A stretch of DNA of 64,000 bases from Triplophysa rosa. Its lineage: Eukaryota > Chordata > Actinopteri > Cypriniformes > Nemacheilidae. Shown piece by piece: positions 22,473 to 38,097 of this stretch. The stretch spans positions 6,291,984 through 6,355,983 of the forward strand of contig NC_079914.1 of the NCBI RefSeq assembly GCF_024868665.1. The letters are read 5' to 3'. The notes under the pieces are model-generated. The model was not told the origin of the DNA. It made no database searches and worked only from the letters and a program-made list of their open reading frames with translations. Position numbers and translations under genes: made by a program. Within the stretch, counting starts at the first letter, position 1; each line of letters starts with the position of its first letter.

Positions 22473-24980
22473 TAATATAATAACAAAAACAGTGATAATA
22501 AAAACAGCTTCAAATCATTTTAAATGAAAAACATGTATTAGGCAAATATGATGGACATTTTCTTCATTTTTACATTAAGCAATACTAACACGAATAAAAA
22601 GCTATTATTTAAAAAGGAGCAATACATAATATTCTGCTTTTTATTAATGGTACAATTTAAGGCAACAATATTATCCACTAGAAGCAAAAAGTGTAGGACA
22701 GACCTTACCTTGGAAGGAAAAAAATAATGCGACGCACAAACTTATTTATCCATCCAAACAAATCGTGTTCAGTTTATAACTTCTCCGTTTCAAGTCGGTC
22801 AATATGAGGAAAAACTGCCTGACTGTTTTCTCGCATGTCGTCGGCGGAGCGTGTTATGACAGCGCTTCATCATCAGCGCTCAACTCAGCGGTGCGCGCGC
22901 TGGATCGGGCTCATCTCGCGCACGGAGCTAATAGAGGCGTAATCATATTACCCGCTGTGAGCGCGCCTCGTGTGTGAGAGACGCCGGAATGAAGTGCGAG
23001 TGTGTGTGCGCGCACTCCCGTTCGAAATGACTTCCCATACGCCGTGTGCGGGCCACGCCCTCTTTCTGATAACACCAGCCTCCGTTGCTTAGCAGTAGGC
23101 AAGAGGCGCGGTGGAAACGACGAAAGCAGGTTTAAAACGCCTTTTTATCAGCTCAAGACAGGTTTGAATCAATTATAAACTATTTGTTTTTGGAGTGTTC
23201 ATTCGGATAAGAGAGAATAAACCTGAAGTGACTGTTTAGGAGGGGTTAATGATTATCTACGCGTCAAACAAAAGGTCTTTATTTAAGGTAAAGTTGGCCC
23301 AGTCGACACACTTTTAGTCAGGATGGGTATTACATATAATGCATCCCTATGAAAAATATGATGACATTTTACTGTGGAGGATGTAAGTTAATTTAACAAA
23401 AATATTTGAATGTGAGTGTTTTGGACTAAATGTTGACTAAAATCTTATTAATAGTTACTGAGATATAACTCTCGTGACAAGTAGGCCTACTCGTGTTGCA
23501 ACTATTGCCTACATTCTTAAAACGCATACAAAATGTCCACACCTTTTAAACAGTTTTATTCCATTAAACGACTTGCATGTTTATTTTTCCTTGCTCATAA
23601 AGTGGTCTTCCTTAAGAAAATTCAACATGGTTTTACTATGATAACAGCCTATAACAACCATATTTTTTTGCGGATTGATTATCATGTACAACCAGTTTGA
23701 CCTCAAGTATAAAATGGTTTAAACTGTAGTAAAACCATAGTTAATTTGTAATTGCTATATTTTTACAACAACAAAAACCCCTACCGTTAATATACTTAAC
23801 CATGGATAATTTTCGTAAGGGATGTTACATAATAAGCTTTTTTTATTAATTTTATCAGTAGGTATCCTTGGAATTAATATATTTAAATTATTATAATTTA
23901 TTTTTTGTACTATTTTCTCCACCGTGACACTCAATGGTTTTCAGGCACGCTTTACTCTACAAAGATCAATGTAAATATGAAGTTATTTCAAGATCTTACT
24001 AATTTTCATGACGTGGAGCCTTGGCAAAATCTCAAAACATTACTGAGTTACAAAAGAGTTTTTCTAGTGATAAACAATGAAGAGGAAGCGCGTTAACTGT
24101 GATTATGAGTGACTAATCACGCCATACAATAAGCGCTCAATGAGAACAGCTGGGAGCAAGAAGCGATGAAACAGCGACACCCACTGGGAAACTATGCAAT
24201 GCGTTTATTACTGTTATCAGGGACACGGCTGCAAAAATCCTTGATTAGCTACATTCATAAGATGTTCTTTTAAAAATATGACATTATAAATCCTATATCT
24301 TATAGGAACTGGATTTTCTTTGTAGTTTTTTGTTCATGGGTTTTAATTAAACATATACAAATCTTGAATATAAGGGACTGAATGTTTTAATTGATGGCTC
24401 TACAACGACCCTAGGTGACAGGCAGGAATAATACATGCTTTTTAAGAACTCTTGTGAAGTGTTCAGCACCACAAAAAATGTCTTTAACCCTTTCATGCTT
24501 AGAGGTCGAAGTAGCTATCCAAAAAGCCAGTTTTTGTGTATGCATGATTTTGATGACATAGTTGCATATCATCCACTACACTATCCTACATACTCCTTGT
24601 AAAACCTCTTTGAAACATATGTGTAATTAAAATCTTGTTTTTCATGTCCTAAGAGCCAATAAGAAACATCTGAAAAATTCCTGACAGAGGTTGAAATAAT
24701 TTACCCATAAAACAGTTGAAGAACACTTCATTGAAAGGTTCTTCGAGGATCAAAAAAAGTTCCCTATTGTTCTATTAATGTAGACTGATAACATTTTGAA
24801 AACATGGCTGGTGAGAGAACAGCAGATGTGACATTTGTAAGGCAGTCAAATGAACATTTATTTGAAGAATGCTTATCAAAGCAAAGACTTGACTGAAGAG
24901 GGTCGTGTTACTCATTTGGGCTGAGTTAGAAAGAAACCAACCAAGAGATTCACCTTTAAGGCTGTTCTTCTAGAGAAAGT
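22262..24980. promoter_or_regulatory. adra2a 5' flank with CpG-rich patch
   Basis: Immediately upstream of the receptor start is probable 5' UTR. It is followed by an AT microsatellite (22440-22465) and a CpG-rich patch at about 22835-23110 ('cggtgcgcgcgctggatcgg'). This patch is the best candidate promoter or CpG island for adra2a, in line with other vertebrate alpha-2 genes. I see no TATA box I would commit to. 23200-24980 is AT-rich with no gene. Confidence 0.4.
22440..22465. repeat. (AT)n microsatellite
   Basis: Uninterrupted alternating a/t dinucleotides upstream of adra2a. Likely length-polymorphic. No function is assigned. Confidence 0.9.
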
Positions 24981-27894
24981 AACATTAAACATGTCTGAAC
25001 ATCACTTGATACCCTATGAATCTTGTATAATAAAAACATTTTGCAGTTACGAAAGAGCAACATGTTTTGTACTTTTTTTTACATCCCTGCCCACCCAGAC
25101 AATAATGAATAAAAAAAAGGGGGGTAAAAATAATAGAAAATCAACATGCTTGTTTCCTATACATGGCAAGGCAAGAAAGAAAGAAAGCAGGAAACAACAT
25201 ATTCTTACAGTAAAAAATTATCATGAATAATAACTTCATCGAAAACAGTTTTTATGACCTAAAAGCACAGACAATAAAAAAATAAGCAAACCCTTCAGCT
25301 CAAATCATGTGGATTCACCAGAACATTACAAGTTCAAAATCAAATTTGCCATCCTGGGCTGATCACAACTGCACTGTCAGTATTCGCCATTAAAAGTACA
25401 TAATTGTTTTCCTTTTTCGTTTGGACTACATTCCTGGTTTGCGAAAAAAAATGCTCTCATCCTAAATTGAATAGAACTGTTAATCCACTTAAAAATCAGC
25501 CCCAAACCCCTGCATAATAAATGGCACATAAATGATTTATAAAAAAAAACTTAGATGGAACACATCACAACGTCATGTCCCTAATGCACATCTCACTTGA
25601 AGTACTCAAAGGCATTTATTATCACATAATAATAATTACATTTTGTTAACATCTAACAAGTCCCTCGCACGCACATTCACACACACAAAAGAAAAATGTA
25701 CAGTTCTAAGCTTTTATACAAAACCAGGAATGCAATGCCTCTGGTGTATAGTTAAGCATGAACAGAGAAAGCCCTTTTTTACAACGTTTGTATTTTTTCC
25801 ATTTATCTTTGTAGTTATTATTCAGCGTCTGCGTCAGGCGCCATATGCACCGTATTGGCCAAACATATCCAGAGGGGTTTCGTCTGTGGAACGTCTGTGC
25901 TGGTAGAACCGTCCGAGAGCCCAGTCCTAACATCGCATCCGGGTCGGTTCTTTTACAGCATTACGTTTTTATGAGGTCCATAAAGCAGCAACAGGTTCTG
26001 CTGGTTGATAAAGCAGCAATTTGTGTCCTTTTTCATGCCAAATGTGGCCCCATTAATGTGAAGTGCCTCTATGAGAGCCGCTCTGTGGCTGCAAGTCTTT
26101 ACACTGCTGCCAAAGTAAAAGAAAATGAGACATGAAAATAAACAGCGTGGACAATCCTTACAAAAGACATTTGGCTTGATAAACTAAAAATGTTGTTTAC
26201 AGTCACTTATAATACAATACTAAACCAAAAGAAAATGCATGTTGGCTTCAACAGAACAATTCCATATGAAAAAAAAGATGAAATAAAAAAGGTCATAATC
26301 AAAACATTATGGGTTTCATATCAATACTTTGATGATTTGCACCATTTGAAACCAAAGGATACCTGTGTGAATTTTAAATATACAGGAACACAAACTAGTC
26401 AGACAGAAGTTCAAATCAAAACATTTAATAAAGATAGCATTAAATCCTCAAAAAAAATCTAAGTTCTTAATAGAATGTGTTAACATTTAAATTTGCTGAG
26501 GCAAACTTTTTTCATTCATTGTTATACAATATACATGATAGACAATTAAAATAAACGATAAAATACTTTAGAAATTATAATAAAAATGCCCCCAACCATT
26601 TGTTTAATCGGTAACGTAAAAAATCGCGACCCTTTTACTTGAGGTGGATGCCAAATATCAATACAAAGTGCATTAAAAGCAGCAGCATAAGAGGGGCGGT
26701 GTATGAAACAAAATAAGGATCCTGTGACCATGTCGAGGTTCAGTGTTCTGAACAGTTAAAAGAGCAGAAATCAGGGGGTTACGTTTAAGACCGGTCCCAT
26801 AACGCCATTACTGGCGAACCGGACCATAAAATCCTTCAAAATTAACGAAAAAATTGATGTGAATGGGTGTTTTGGCATTCCTCACAGTAAATGTGGGCCT
26901 TTAACTGCTAGCAACGTTCAGCACCTGATATGTAGATGCAAACTGATAGAACACAAGCAGAGCGCAACACTGTGGATATGGCAAACAAGTAAACAATCTT
27001 AGACCCACAACCCAGACCTGCACCTTATTAGCGAAACCCATGACGTGATTGTTGTCGATTAAAACAAATCTAGATCTTGGTTACGTTATTTCATTTTCTC
27101 TAAACCGGTTCCTATAATGAAAGAAAACGTTACTGATCACTGCAGATTTACCAACTTCAAGCATAGCAACATGGCACGCCTATCCCAACACTGAATAGGA
27201 ATGAATATTGAAAAATGGGACTGATTGAGTAATCAAAATTATTACAAAAAAGGAATTACGGAATAAATTATGCTTTTGTAAATTCAACCTTTTTGTATTA
27301 AAAACCTCTTGGATACTTATGTTCAGACACAAACCACCCAACTGCACTGAATAGGCACAATTTCTATAATAATATTAATAATAATAAAAAATTAAACACT
27401 AAAATTTGTTCTCTGCTTCCGAACAGGTCCTCTGTACAATAAAAATCTTTTGGTTGTGGGATGAAAAGATCTAAAAAAAATAAATACAAAAAAATCAAAC
27501 AAATAAAAAAATCAAACAACTAACATACAGTATGGCGGCAGCAGCAGCAAAAATGAAGTTGTTTCTCAAAAATGAAGTTGAAAAAACGTTTTGTTTTGCA
27601 TACGACTGTTTTTCCTGGTGCCAAGAACCACTATAATGACTTTCAATAAATTGGCAAAATGATTGAAACATTTTAAGAGCGTCGCTTCTCAGAATCACTG
27701 ATACATAATCATTAATTTTGGCAACAAAAGTCTAGACATTGTGTTCTACTCGACTGGGGTAAAGGGGGCCTAACTGGCTATTATTCCTCCATTTGGAACC
27801 CAGTTATGCAGTTTGCTGTCCTAGATGTCTTCGAGACGACATAAAAGCGATTCTGTTTTTTCCTCTACAGTGTGTAAGCCTCAAGCATGACATT
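24981..27894 (-). other. Probable shoc2 3' untranslated region and shoc2-adra2a spacer
   Basis: The stretch directly downstream of the shoc2 stop codon is AT-rich, non-repetitive and free of domain-bearing ORFs. Vertebrate shoc2 transcripts have long 3' UTRs, so much of it may be transcribed on the minus strand. Several AATAAA-type signals exist on that strand (tttatt on plus, e.g. near 25615) and the true end cannot be chosen from sequence alone. Confidence 0.4.
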
Positions 27895-30978
<3,084 letters not shown>

Positions 30979-31069
30979 GGCGAAAGCCCCTCAGCCCAAT
31001 GACACATGGGACCCTCAGTCTCTTCTTTTTCTCTCTCTCTAGTACTTTGTTCGGTATTCAGGCGCAGTT
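30979..31069 (-). other. shoc2 5' UTR part of exon 2 (candidate)
   Basis: Upstream of the shoc2 ATG, the minus strand shows a pyrimidine-rich run followed by 'ttcaataccag' at 31070-31080, a plausible splice acceptor giving exon 2 an upper edge at 31069. A GA-rich tract lies between it and the ATG. The alternative is a promoter directly here with no upstream exon. Transcript data would decide. Confidence 0.35.
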
Positions 31070-31410
31070 CTGGTATTGAACCAAAGGGAAGGGGCTATTA
31101 GATCTGTCAGTGCTCATACATACCTGTGTGTTCCTTTACTTGTGTTGGAGGGCTGAGACAGTCTGTGCTCCTAAAGGGGTTAAAACTCCATGGGGGAAAC
31201 GCGTGTTTGCTGTAGTCGGTGTGGTGAGGAGGCCAGCAGCATCATGCTTGTTCACTCTTTCCCTCAGCTGGGCTAGAGCTGTTGTACACAGATAGGTTGC
31301 CAGGATTCATATCCTGTGGCTGTTAAAAAAAACTAAGTTTAGTTTGGACAAATAATCGACAAAGACAAGAGACTTAATATGTGCAACTAAGCTATCCGAT
31401 TTCTAAATGT

Positions 31411-31920
31411 AGGGCCCTATGAGATCCGTTTAATTTTTTCTCAAATACCGTTTTATATTTTCCCCAATTTTTTTTCTGTTTATATTTTTCTGTATTCTGT
31501 GTTTTCCGTCTTTTACTTTACAATAGTAATTAATATATTGCCCACATGAAAAGGTACTTCAGTAAACTATAATATTCACTTATAAATAAAAAAACCCTAC
31601 TAATTTAAGTTAACCAGACTTTTATTTTGACTGGTCTACACAAAGGTTGTTTGACAGTAGCTTCAATGCAGGTAAAAGCTTCACACGAGTATTAAGCATG
31701 CAGTACACGCAATCTAACCACTTTTAATACAGACACACAAAACAAGCAGATTATTTAAACCGCATCTGAATAATTCTAACGTTATTCATAGCATATCCAT
31801 GTTTAGCACTACTTTCTGGTTAAGTACATTTGCCAGATTCCGTGCCATTCAGTGTATACAGCAAATTCCATTTTGATGCCAGGATTCCGTGATTCCGTAT
31901 CGCGGATAACATAGTACCCT
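31411..31920. mobile_element. hAT element, 510 bp, TSD ctaaatgt/ttaaatgt
   Basis: The ends 'agggccctatgagatcc' and 'ggataacatagtaccct' are imperfect inverted repeats. Flanks are 8-bp repeats differing at one base (31403-31410 and 31921-31928). It is non-coding. It would lie in the proposed first intron of shoc2. Confidence 0.75.
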
Positions 31921-32127
31921 TTAAATGTCATGCATAAGGAAAAGACCAGAAATGAAACATTAGTGACAAAATAATTCTTCAAATTCAGGATGTGAAAAAT
32001 GTATTTAAGAGCTTCCTTAATGGTGCCAACATTTGAGCCAGCATACAGTTCTTTCCTGTACGTTTACACCACAAGCAGTTTCAGGAAGACAAAACATAAA
32101 ATCACTGTGGCCGTTTGAAGCAACTAA

Positions 32128-33698
32128 GGCCGCATTTACACCGCATGTATCAAGTGACCCAATTCCGATTTTTTCCTCCAATGTGGCACAGATCGGATAT
32201 GACCCATAACCGTGTAAGCAGGAAAAAAGAACATGGATTCTGATATTTTCAGATCAGTTTCAGGCCTCAATCATATGTGGAAATAAATCTGATATGAATC
32301 GGATACGTGCAGTTGCGTCTGCCATGTAAGCAGACAGATCGGATATTCACCCGTCATTGTGAGTTGTACATCATTAATTCCTTTTAAACAGAGCGATGAT
32401 CCCCGAAATTTTTATACAATTGCCAGGAAACAAGAGCTAAGCGAGTTTGTCAATTATTTGAAAACAAAAAAAAACTATTGGTATGCTCTATTTAGCTTAA
32501 TCATGCATGAATGCATGTACATCCTAATCATCAAACTGAATCTCAAGACGGGAGAATAGTGTTGTCTGCTTAAATGCAGTTTTAAAGTTTGAAATTAATA
32601 AAAATTCATCACAATATCAAAAATTATCATCACAAAAATACAAATCGCTTTAATAAACTTGCTCAGCAGCCTTTAAAACAATTATCTGTTCCATGCAACG
32701 GAGAAGCTCGGGTTTCTCTGCAGACAACCGCTTTACTTTTAACAGGCTTCACTTGACCGAGCATTTACAGATTTTTTCCTCAACAAAACCATTACAAACA
32801 ACATGAACATTATGATGATACACCGACCTAAGTGTCTTTGTAATATTAAATGCAGTCTGCTTTATTAAGCGGTTTTTCGTTCGGTTTGCTTGAGTTTGAT
32901 AAAAAAAATCTAAATGATAAAAAAACTTTCTCAGACTTTAAAAAACATTAACGATTAAGTCATTTTTGAGTTCAAAAAATGCGCTGCTGTAATATCCTTT
33001 TATATTGCAGTTGCAAAAATGCCAGCTCATTTTTACTTTAAGACTCCACTGCGTTCCGTTATAATTTGTATTGAGGCTCTGTAAAATTTAATTTGACAGT
33101 TCATATTTATCTTTGTAAACTGGCTGAGCTTAATCCTTCTCTCAGAACCTTTCATTCTTTTCATTCTTATTGTCATTGTTCTGCATTTACCAATAAATAT
33201 ATAAGTAAAAGGTATTTACGTAAAATAAAAAAACAATATATGCTACATAATAATAACCCAAGCAATATAGCTTATTTAGCCCTATTTGACTAAATATAAA
33301 AGGAAGCGGCAATAAAAGCAATTTTGAGCTATTGAGCCACCTAAAAACACAGCAAGGGAAATTCCGTCACCTTGACATCCCTACATTCACGATTAAAAAA
33401 TCTGCACATGACATTACATTACAGTACATTATCAAGTGTCTTTATGTGTGAAGACGCACTGGGGGACAAATCCTGGGACACATTATGCGTTCATTTTCCG
33501 AGATCTCTGTATGAAAAGGCTATTAAATAAGCAGCGTTTGTTTTTGGTCAGTACGTCTACCTCGGGTTGTTTCGCCATGTGCAGTGTAAATGCAGATATC
33601 GGATATGTGTCACTTTTAAAAGAAGATGTAAGCGGGTCATCAAAAAAATAGTCACAAAAACGGAATTGAGCATCAAGAACTGCAGTGTAAATGCGGCC
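32128..33698. mobile_element. PIF/Harbinger-like element, 1571 bp, TSD TAA
   Basis: The ends 'ggccgcatttacac' and 'gtgtaaatgcggcc' are perfect inverted repeats, flanked by TAA on both sides (32125-32127 and 33699-33701). This is the TWA target typical of PIF/Harbinger. No transposase or Myb-like ORF is visible, so it is a non-autonomous copy. Confidence 0.85.
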
Positions 33699-34059
33699 TA
33701 AGAGCAATTAAATCCCACATCTAGTTCTACGAAGCATCGGGCCATCCCGTTCTGTTGGGGTTGTAGAATTCTCTTTTGTCAACAACCAACAATTTGTTTA
33801 TTAATAAAATTAGTGCACACACTAGACAAACTTTGACAAAGCACTGGATTAAGCAAGCATGATCTTAGTTTTAAAGCTTTGGAAGGTAGGAACAATAAAA
33901 GTACAAACACAGGCTCATTGGTTTTAGTCATTACTACCTCATGCCCAAGTGCTGCCATTGTGGTTGGGCCTTGGTATTCTTGTGTGTTTGTTTACAGTAA
34001 TTTACACTAGATTTTCATGTAGTTTGTCAGCAAGTATATAAACTGTAAACAGCTGTCGG

Positions 34060-35209
34060 TAGGGCTGAACGATTAATCGAAATCGAATCGCAATCGCGAT
34101 GTGAGACGTTGCGATTTGCTAATCGCAAGAGGCTGCGACGTGGAAGCGATGTGAAAAATAGGAAACGCGTCTGTTCCAAACCCGCTTTGAGTGGCATTCT
34201 TGCTAACCAACTGAGTGAGCGAACCTCCGTTATGCCTAATCAGCACTGCCCTAGCCAACTGCGTAAACGTCCGTCATTAAAAAAAAAAACATACAGAAGG
34301 CAGGAGAGAGAGAGTGTGTGTTATTATGGCATCTGCAGAGTCAGATCGATCATTAGGCAAATAAATACTAAAGAACCGTCCAATTCAGAAGACCGCACAC
34401 ACAGCCTGTGTCATACTCGCGCGACTCTTCCCCGCGTTGTGCGTCTCGCGGACGAGCCTTTTAAACTTGACGCGCGCACACACAGCCTGTCATACTCGCG
34501 CGTCTCTGCCCCGCGTTGCACGTCTCGCGGACGAGCCGTTTAAACTTGGCGCGCACACACAGCCTGTTTCGTAATGACGTTTATAGTACTTGAGTCCGGC
34601 TTGGGCATCTGGCAATATGGACGAGGCTTGACGCACGCACGCACCTTGTGTAAACTCACGCCTAGCTCCGCGTTTCAAACAAATGTAAATTCTATCTAAC
34701 TGTTTTGCTAATTTCACTTGGATGAAATTAAACATTCAGCACATTTTTTACTTGTTTTAAAAAATCCCACATACTTAAACAATAATAAATCAGCCTATGT
34801 AAACTATGAACTATTTTAATAATTCACTAACACAATAGAAAATGTTATGGATTTAAGGGTTACAATGGGAGTTGTATTTGTTTTAATGGAAACTATAATA
34901 GTGTACACTGGTAGTTGGATTCTATTGGTGTGATGTAATCTGGAAGTTGGGAACCAATTGAACAACAGTAAGTCCTATTTGAATAATGCCCAAAGCACAC
35001 TACAAAAATTAATTTTGTAATGGTTTTAATGGAAACAATTAAATGTTTTTATTTTTGTTGTTTTCTTTCAGGGTAACTATACCCATACTGTGCTCCACAC
35101 AACAATATTGAATTGAAGCTTGAATTAGAAAAGTTAAAATCCCAAATCAAATCGCAATCGCTGTCAAAAATATCGCAATTAGATATTTTCCCCAAATCGC
35201 ACAGCCCTA
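34060..35209. mobile_element. hAT element, 1150 bp, TSD gctgtcgg
   Basis: The termini 'tagggctgaacgattaatcg' and 'aaatcgcacagcccta' are inverted repeats. An exact 8-bp duplication, gctgtcgg, flanks it (34052-34059 and 35210-35217). The interior has subterminal 'aatcgcaatcgc' repeats and a CpG-rich tandem duplication. No transposase. Confidence 0.92.
34397..34567. repeat. CpG-rich ~80-bp tandem repeat inside a hAT element
   Basis: The phrase 'acacacagcctgt' recurs at 34397, 34478 and 34555. Between the phrases lie near-identical blocks containing 'ctcgcggacgagcc' and 'tttaaactt'. This gives two full units of 77-81 bp plus a partial third, an internal expansion of the element rather than a host feature. 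Confidence 0.85.
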
Positions 35210-35639
35210 GCTGTCGGTGCAATTTCGTCATTACAATCGTTGTTTATTAGTGTCACCTAACTATCAACAGTCAGCAACAAAATACACCAGGCTTTTCAAT
35301 AACCATAATTATCACAAGTAATGGCAGCCTATAAAAATGCATGTGTAAATGCACTAACAAACAAGTACTGTGTGAGATGCTATGTTTGCATGAGCATGTG
35401 CAGTTCTGTACTTTATACAAACTTACAGACGTGCTGAAATTTGTTGGTACCCCTCCAAAAAAACGAAGAATGCACAATTTTCTCTGAAATAACTTGAAAC
35501 TGACAAAAGTAATCCACCATTGTTTATTCCATATTTAATAGATATCAGACTTTGCTTTTGATTTTTTATTCATGAAATGGTTGTCAGTCAGCATCAGTCA
35601 TAATTGCTTGCATTGGATGTTTTTTTTTCTCAAATCATT

Positions 35640-36252
35640 TTGCAATATAGCCTATAATAATCCAACAGTTTTAGTTTATTCGTATTTTTAGCTTATAGGC
35701 CTAATGTGGAATGACAGTTTTTAATGAAGTGTTTTGTTGTAGGGGTACAGAGTACCCCTTAATAGGGGCAGTCGTGGCCTAATGGTTAGAGAGTCGGACT
35801 TGTGACCAGAAGGTTGCCGGTTCGATTCCCAGGGCCAGCGGATTCCCCCACTTGCTCTCCTAGTGATAGCTGCCCACTGCTCCGGGTGTACGTGTGTTCA
35901 CCACTTGCTGTGCGTGTGTTCACTACTCTCTGGATGGGTTAAATGCAGAGGTCACATTTCAGGTATGGGTCACCATATCTGACTAATAGGTCACTTTCAC
36001 ATATAGGCTATTCATGAAGGAACAGGGCTCAATTTTTTGTTTGAATTTACTTTGTTTTGCTCAATTTTATATTAAGTTGTATTGTATATTATTGAAAAAG
36101 CAAGACAAATTATAAAAAGCACATTTTGACTATTCAGTTTGTGCAATAGTGAAAAAAAACATGTTCGGTGTTCGGTATTATTCGGCCTACGGCCAAGTGT
36201 TTCACATCATGTTCAGCTTCGGCCAAGAATTTTAATTTCGGTGCATCCCTAA
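35640..36252. repeat. hAT-type remnant, copy of the 46087-46497 family
   Basis: Apart from the SINE, it matches 46087-46497 closely: 'ataataatccaacagttt', 'gcttataggcctaatgt', 'gcaagacaaattataaaaag', then 'tttcggtgcatccctaa' at its right end. The end resembles a hAT terminus ('ttagggatgcaccgaaa' reversed). The left terminus is missing, so the copy is partial. Confidence 0.7.
35765..35990 (+). repeat. tRNA-derived SINE
   Basis: The head has an A box ('tggcctaatggttagag') and a perfect B box ('ggttcgattcc'), the internal RNA polymerase III promoter of tRNA-derived SINEs. The body ends with 'gggttaaatgcagaggtcac', typical of the HE1/V-SINE-like tail of fish. The related repeat at 46087 lacks this insert, giving an empty-site comparison. 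It is not a tRNA gene: it does not close a cloverleaf. The right edge is approximate. Confidence 0.85.
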
Positions 36253-36883
36253 TTCAGATCAAGGCTCATAGAAGGCCACTTCTGAATAGTCCAATGTTTT
36301 GTTCGACAGAGCTTTCTGACACTGGGCAGTACGTTTCGCTCCAGAATGCCTTGATAGTCTTGAGATTTCATTGTGATCTGCACAGATTCAAGGCACCCTG
36401 TGTCAGATGCAGCAAACCAAAACATAACCGAGCCTCCTCCATGTTTCACTGTAGGTATGGTGTTCACTTCTTTGAAAGCTTGATTTTTTTCATCTGTGAA
36501 CATAGAGCTGATGTGAATTGCCAAAAAGCTCCAGTTTTGACTCATCTGTCCCCAGAAGGATTGTGGCTTGTCAATATGAATTTTAGCAAATTCCAGTCTG
36601 GCATTTTATGTTTTTCTTTTTTTTTATGAGTCCCCCTGGGTCTTCTTCCATGGAGCCCACTTTTGCTCAAAAAGCGATGAATGGTGAGATCAGAAACTGA
36701 TGTGCCTTCACCTTGGAGTTCAGCTTGTATCTCTTTGGCAGTTATCCTTGGTTCTTTTTCTACCATTCGCACTATCCTTCTGTTCAATCTGGGGTCGATT
36801 TTCCTCTTCCGGCTGTGCCCAGGGAGGTTGGCTACAATTCCATGGACCTTAAACTTTTTAATAATATTTGCAACTGTTGTCAC
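36249..36883 (-). pseudogene. Decayed Tc1-like transposase
   Basis: Two overlapping frames carry it. The upstream one (36883-36542) has the paired-like DNA-binding region ('TTVANIIKKFKVHG', then 'NRRIVRMVEKEPRITAKEI'). The downstream one (36545-36249) has the catalytic-core motif 'KHGGGSVMFWF' and ends at 'SLDLN'. The segment with the first catalytic Asp is deleted at the junction, and the C-terminal part is cut off by the nested hAT remnant. Non-functional. Confidence 0.85.
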
Positions 36884-38097
36884 AGGAACATCGAGCTGCT
36901 TAGAGATGGTCTTGTAGCCTTTACCATGCTTTGTCTGTCCTTTGCTTTCTCTGGTTCATTCAGTGTGGTGCACACAATGATACCAAACAGCACAGTGAGT
37001 ACTTTTCTCTGTGCAAATAGGCTGAATGACTTATTACAAGATTGGTACATGTGTGATACTAATTAATGAAACTAATTAGTTTGAAATACCACTATAATCC
37101 AATTATGTATTATCTTTTCTAAGGGTTACCAACAAATGTGTCCAGGCCATTTTAGAATACCCTTGTAGAATAAGCAAGAATTCATCTCTTTCCACAGCTT
37201 CTTTGCTTTATTCTATGACATACCAAAGGCATGCAAGTATACATGATACAATAGCTTTTCATTTCATCACTCTTCAGGAGGAATGAAGCATTATTTCAAC
37301 GAGCTGTAAGGGTACCAACAAATTTGAGCACGTCTGTATAAGCATGTGCATATAATGTGAAATTTACGTGTTGTGTGTTCGCAAGCCTACCAAGCCCAGA
37401 TCAGAGCTGTGGAAAGGTTAATGCCGCAGGGAATAACTTTGCAAGCGCTCTTTAAAGATCAAGCTTCCTGCAGGTTGGAAGACCTTTACGCCTAAGGAAT
37501 CTTCAACAATAATAATAGTAATTATTATAAAACATATTATTATATTGTAATATACTGCAGTATTATATATATATCATCATAGTTATTTTACTTCATGAAC
37601 GTTGCATTTAGTGATGCGTCAAAATGAAACTTCTTGGCCGAAACCGAAAATTCAGGATGCACAATCAAATTTAACTTTTTTTACCAATCATCCAAGCATT
37701 GCATTTCTAGAATAATTCTAGAATTATTATATCCATAACAGTAGTTAAGTTATAGTCAAACTCAGCAGCTCTTGCTAATACAAGAATATATTTATATATG
37801 GTGCAAAATCATTTTAATGAAACCAACATGCAGAACACAGAGGGGCAGGGAGTCTGTTCATGTAAACAGGCTTAAAATGAGCATCAGTGATAGCAGCACC
37901 TGCTGGATGACAGTCCACATAAACTACATCATCGGTTATTGAAAGATCGTTCCACTGATCATTCACATCTATGTTAAAAGTCTGTTGCGTTTAAAGCTCA
38001 GCTTTAAAATAGGGATGGGCATTTTTCAATAATTTCATATTTGAATATTTGTTTATTTAAATTAAGTTAATAATGACATCATTTGTTACATTTTTAT

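Larger units (their letters stand above)
35426..37336 (-). mobile_element. Degraded Tc1-like transposon carrying a nested hAT remnant and SINE
   Basis: The ends 'cagacgtgctgaaatttgtt' and 'aacaaatttgagcacgtctg' are inverted repeats with one mismatch, flanked by the TA target (35424-35425 and 37337-37338). A decayed transposase lies on the minus strand (36249-36883). A hAT-type remnant containing a tRNA-derived SINE is inserted in it at about 35640-36252, immediately after the transposase codons for 'SLDLN'. Confidence 0.85.

Noticed and set aside
35765..35840. Possible tRNA gene (good A and B boxes)
   Set aside because: The sequence does not form a complete cloverleaf and continues into a SINE body and tail; it is a tRNA-derived SINE head.
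36168..36629. 153-codon plus-strand ORF
   Set aside because: Antisense to the decayed Tc1 transposase and crossing into the nested hAT remnant.
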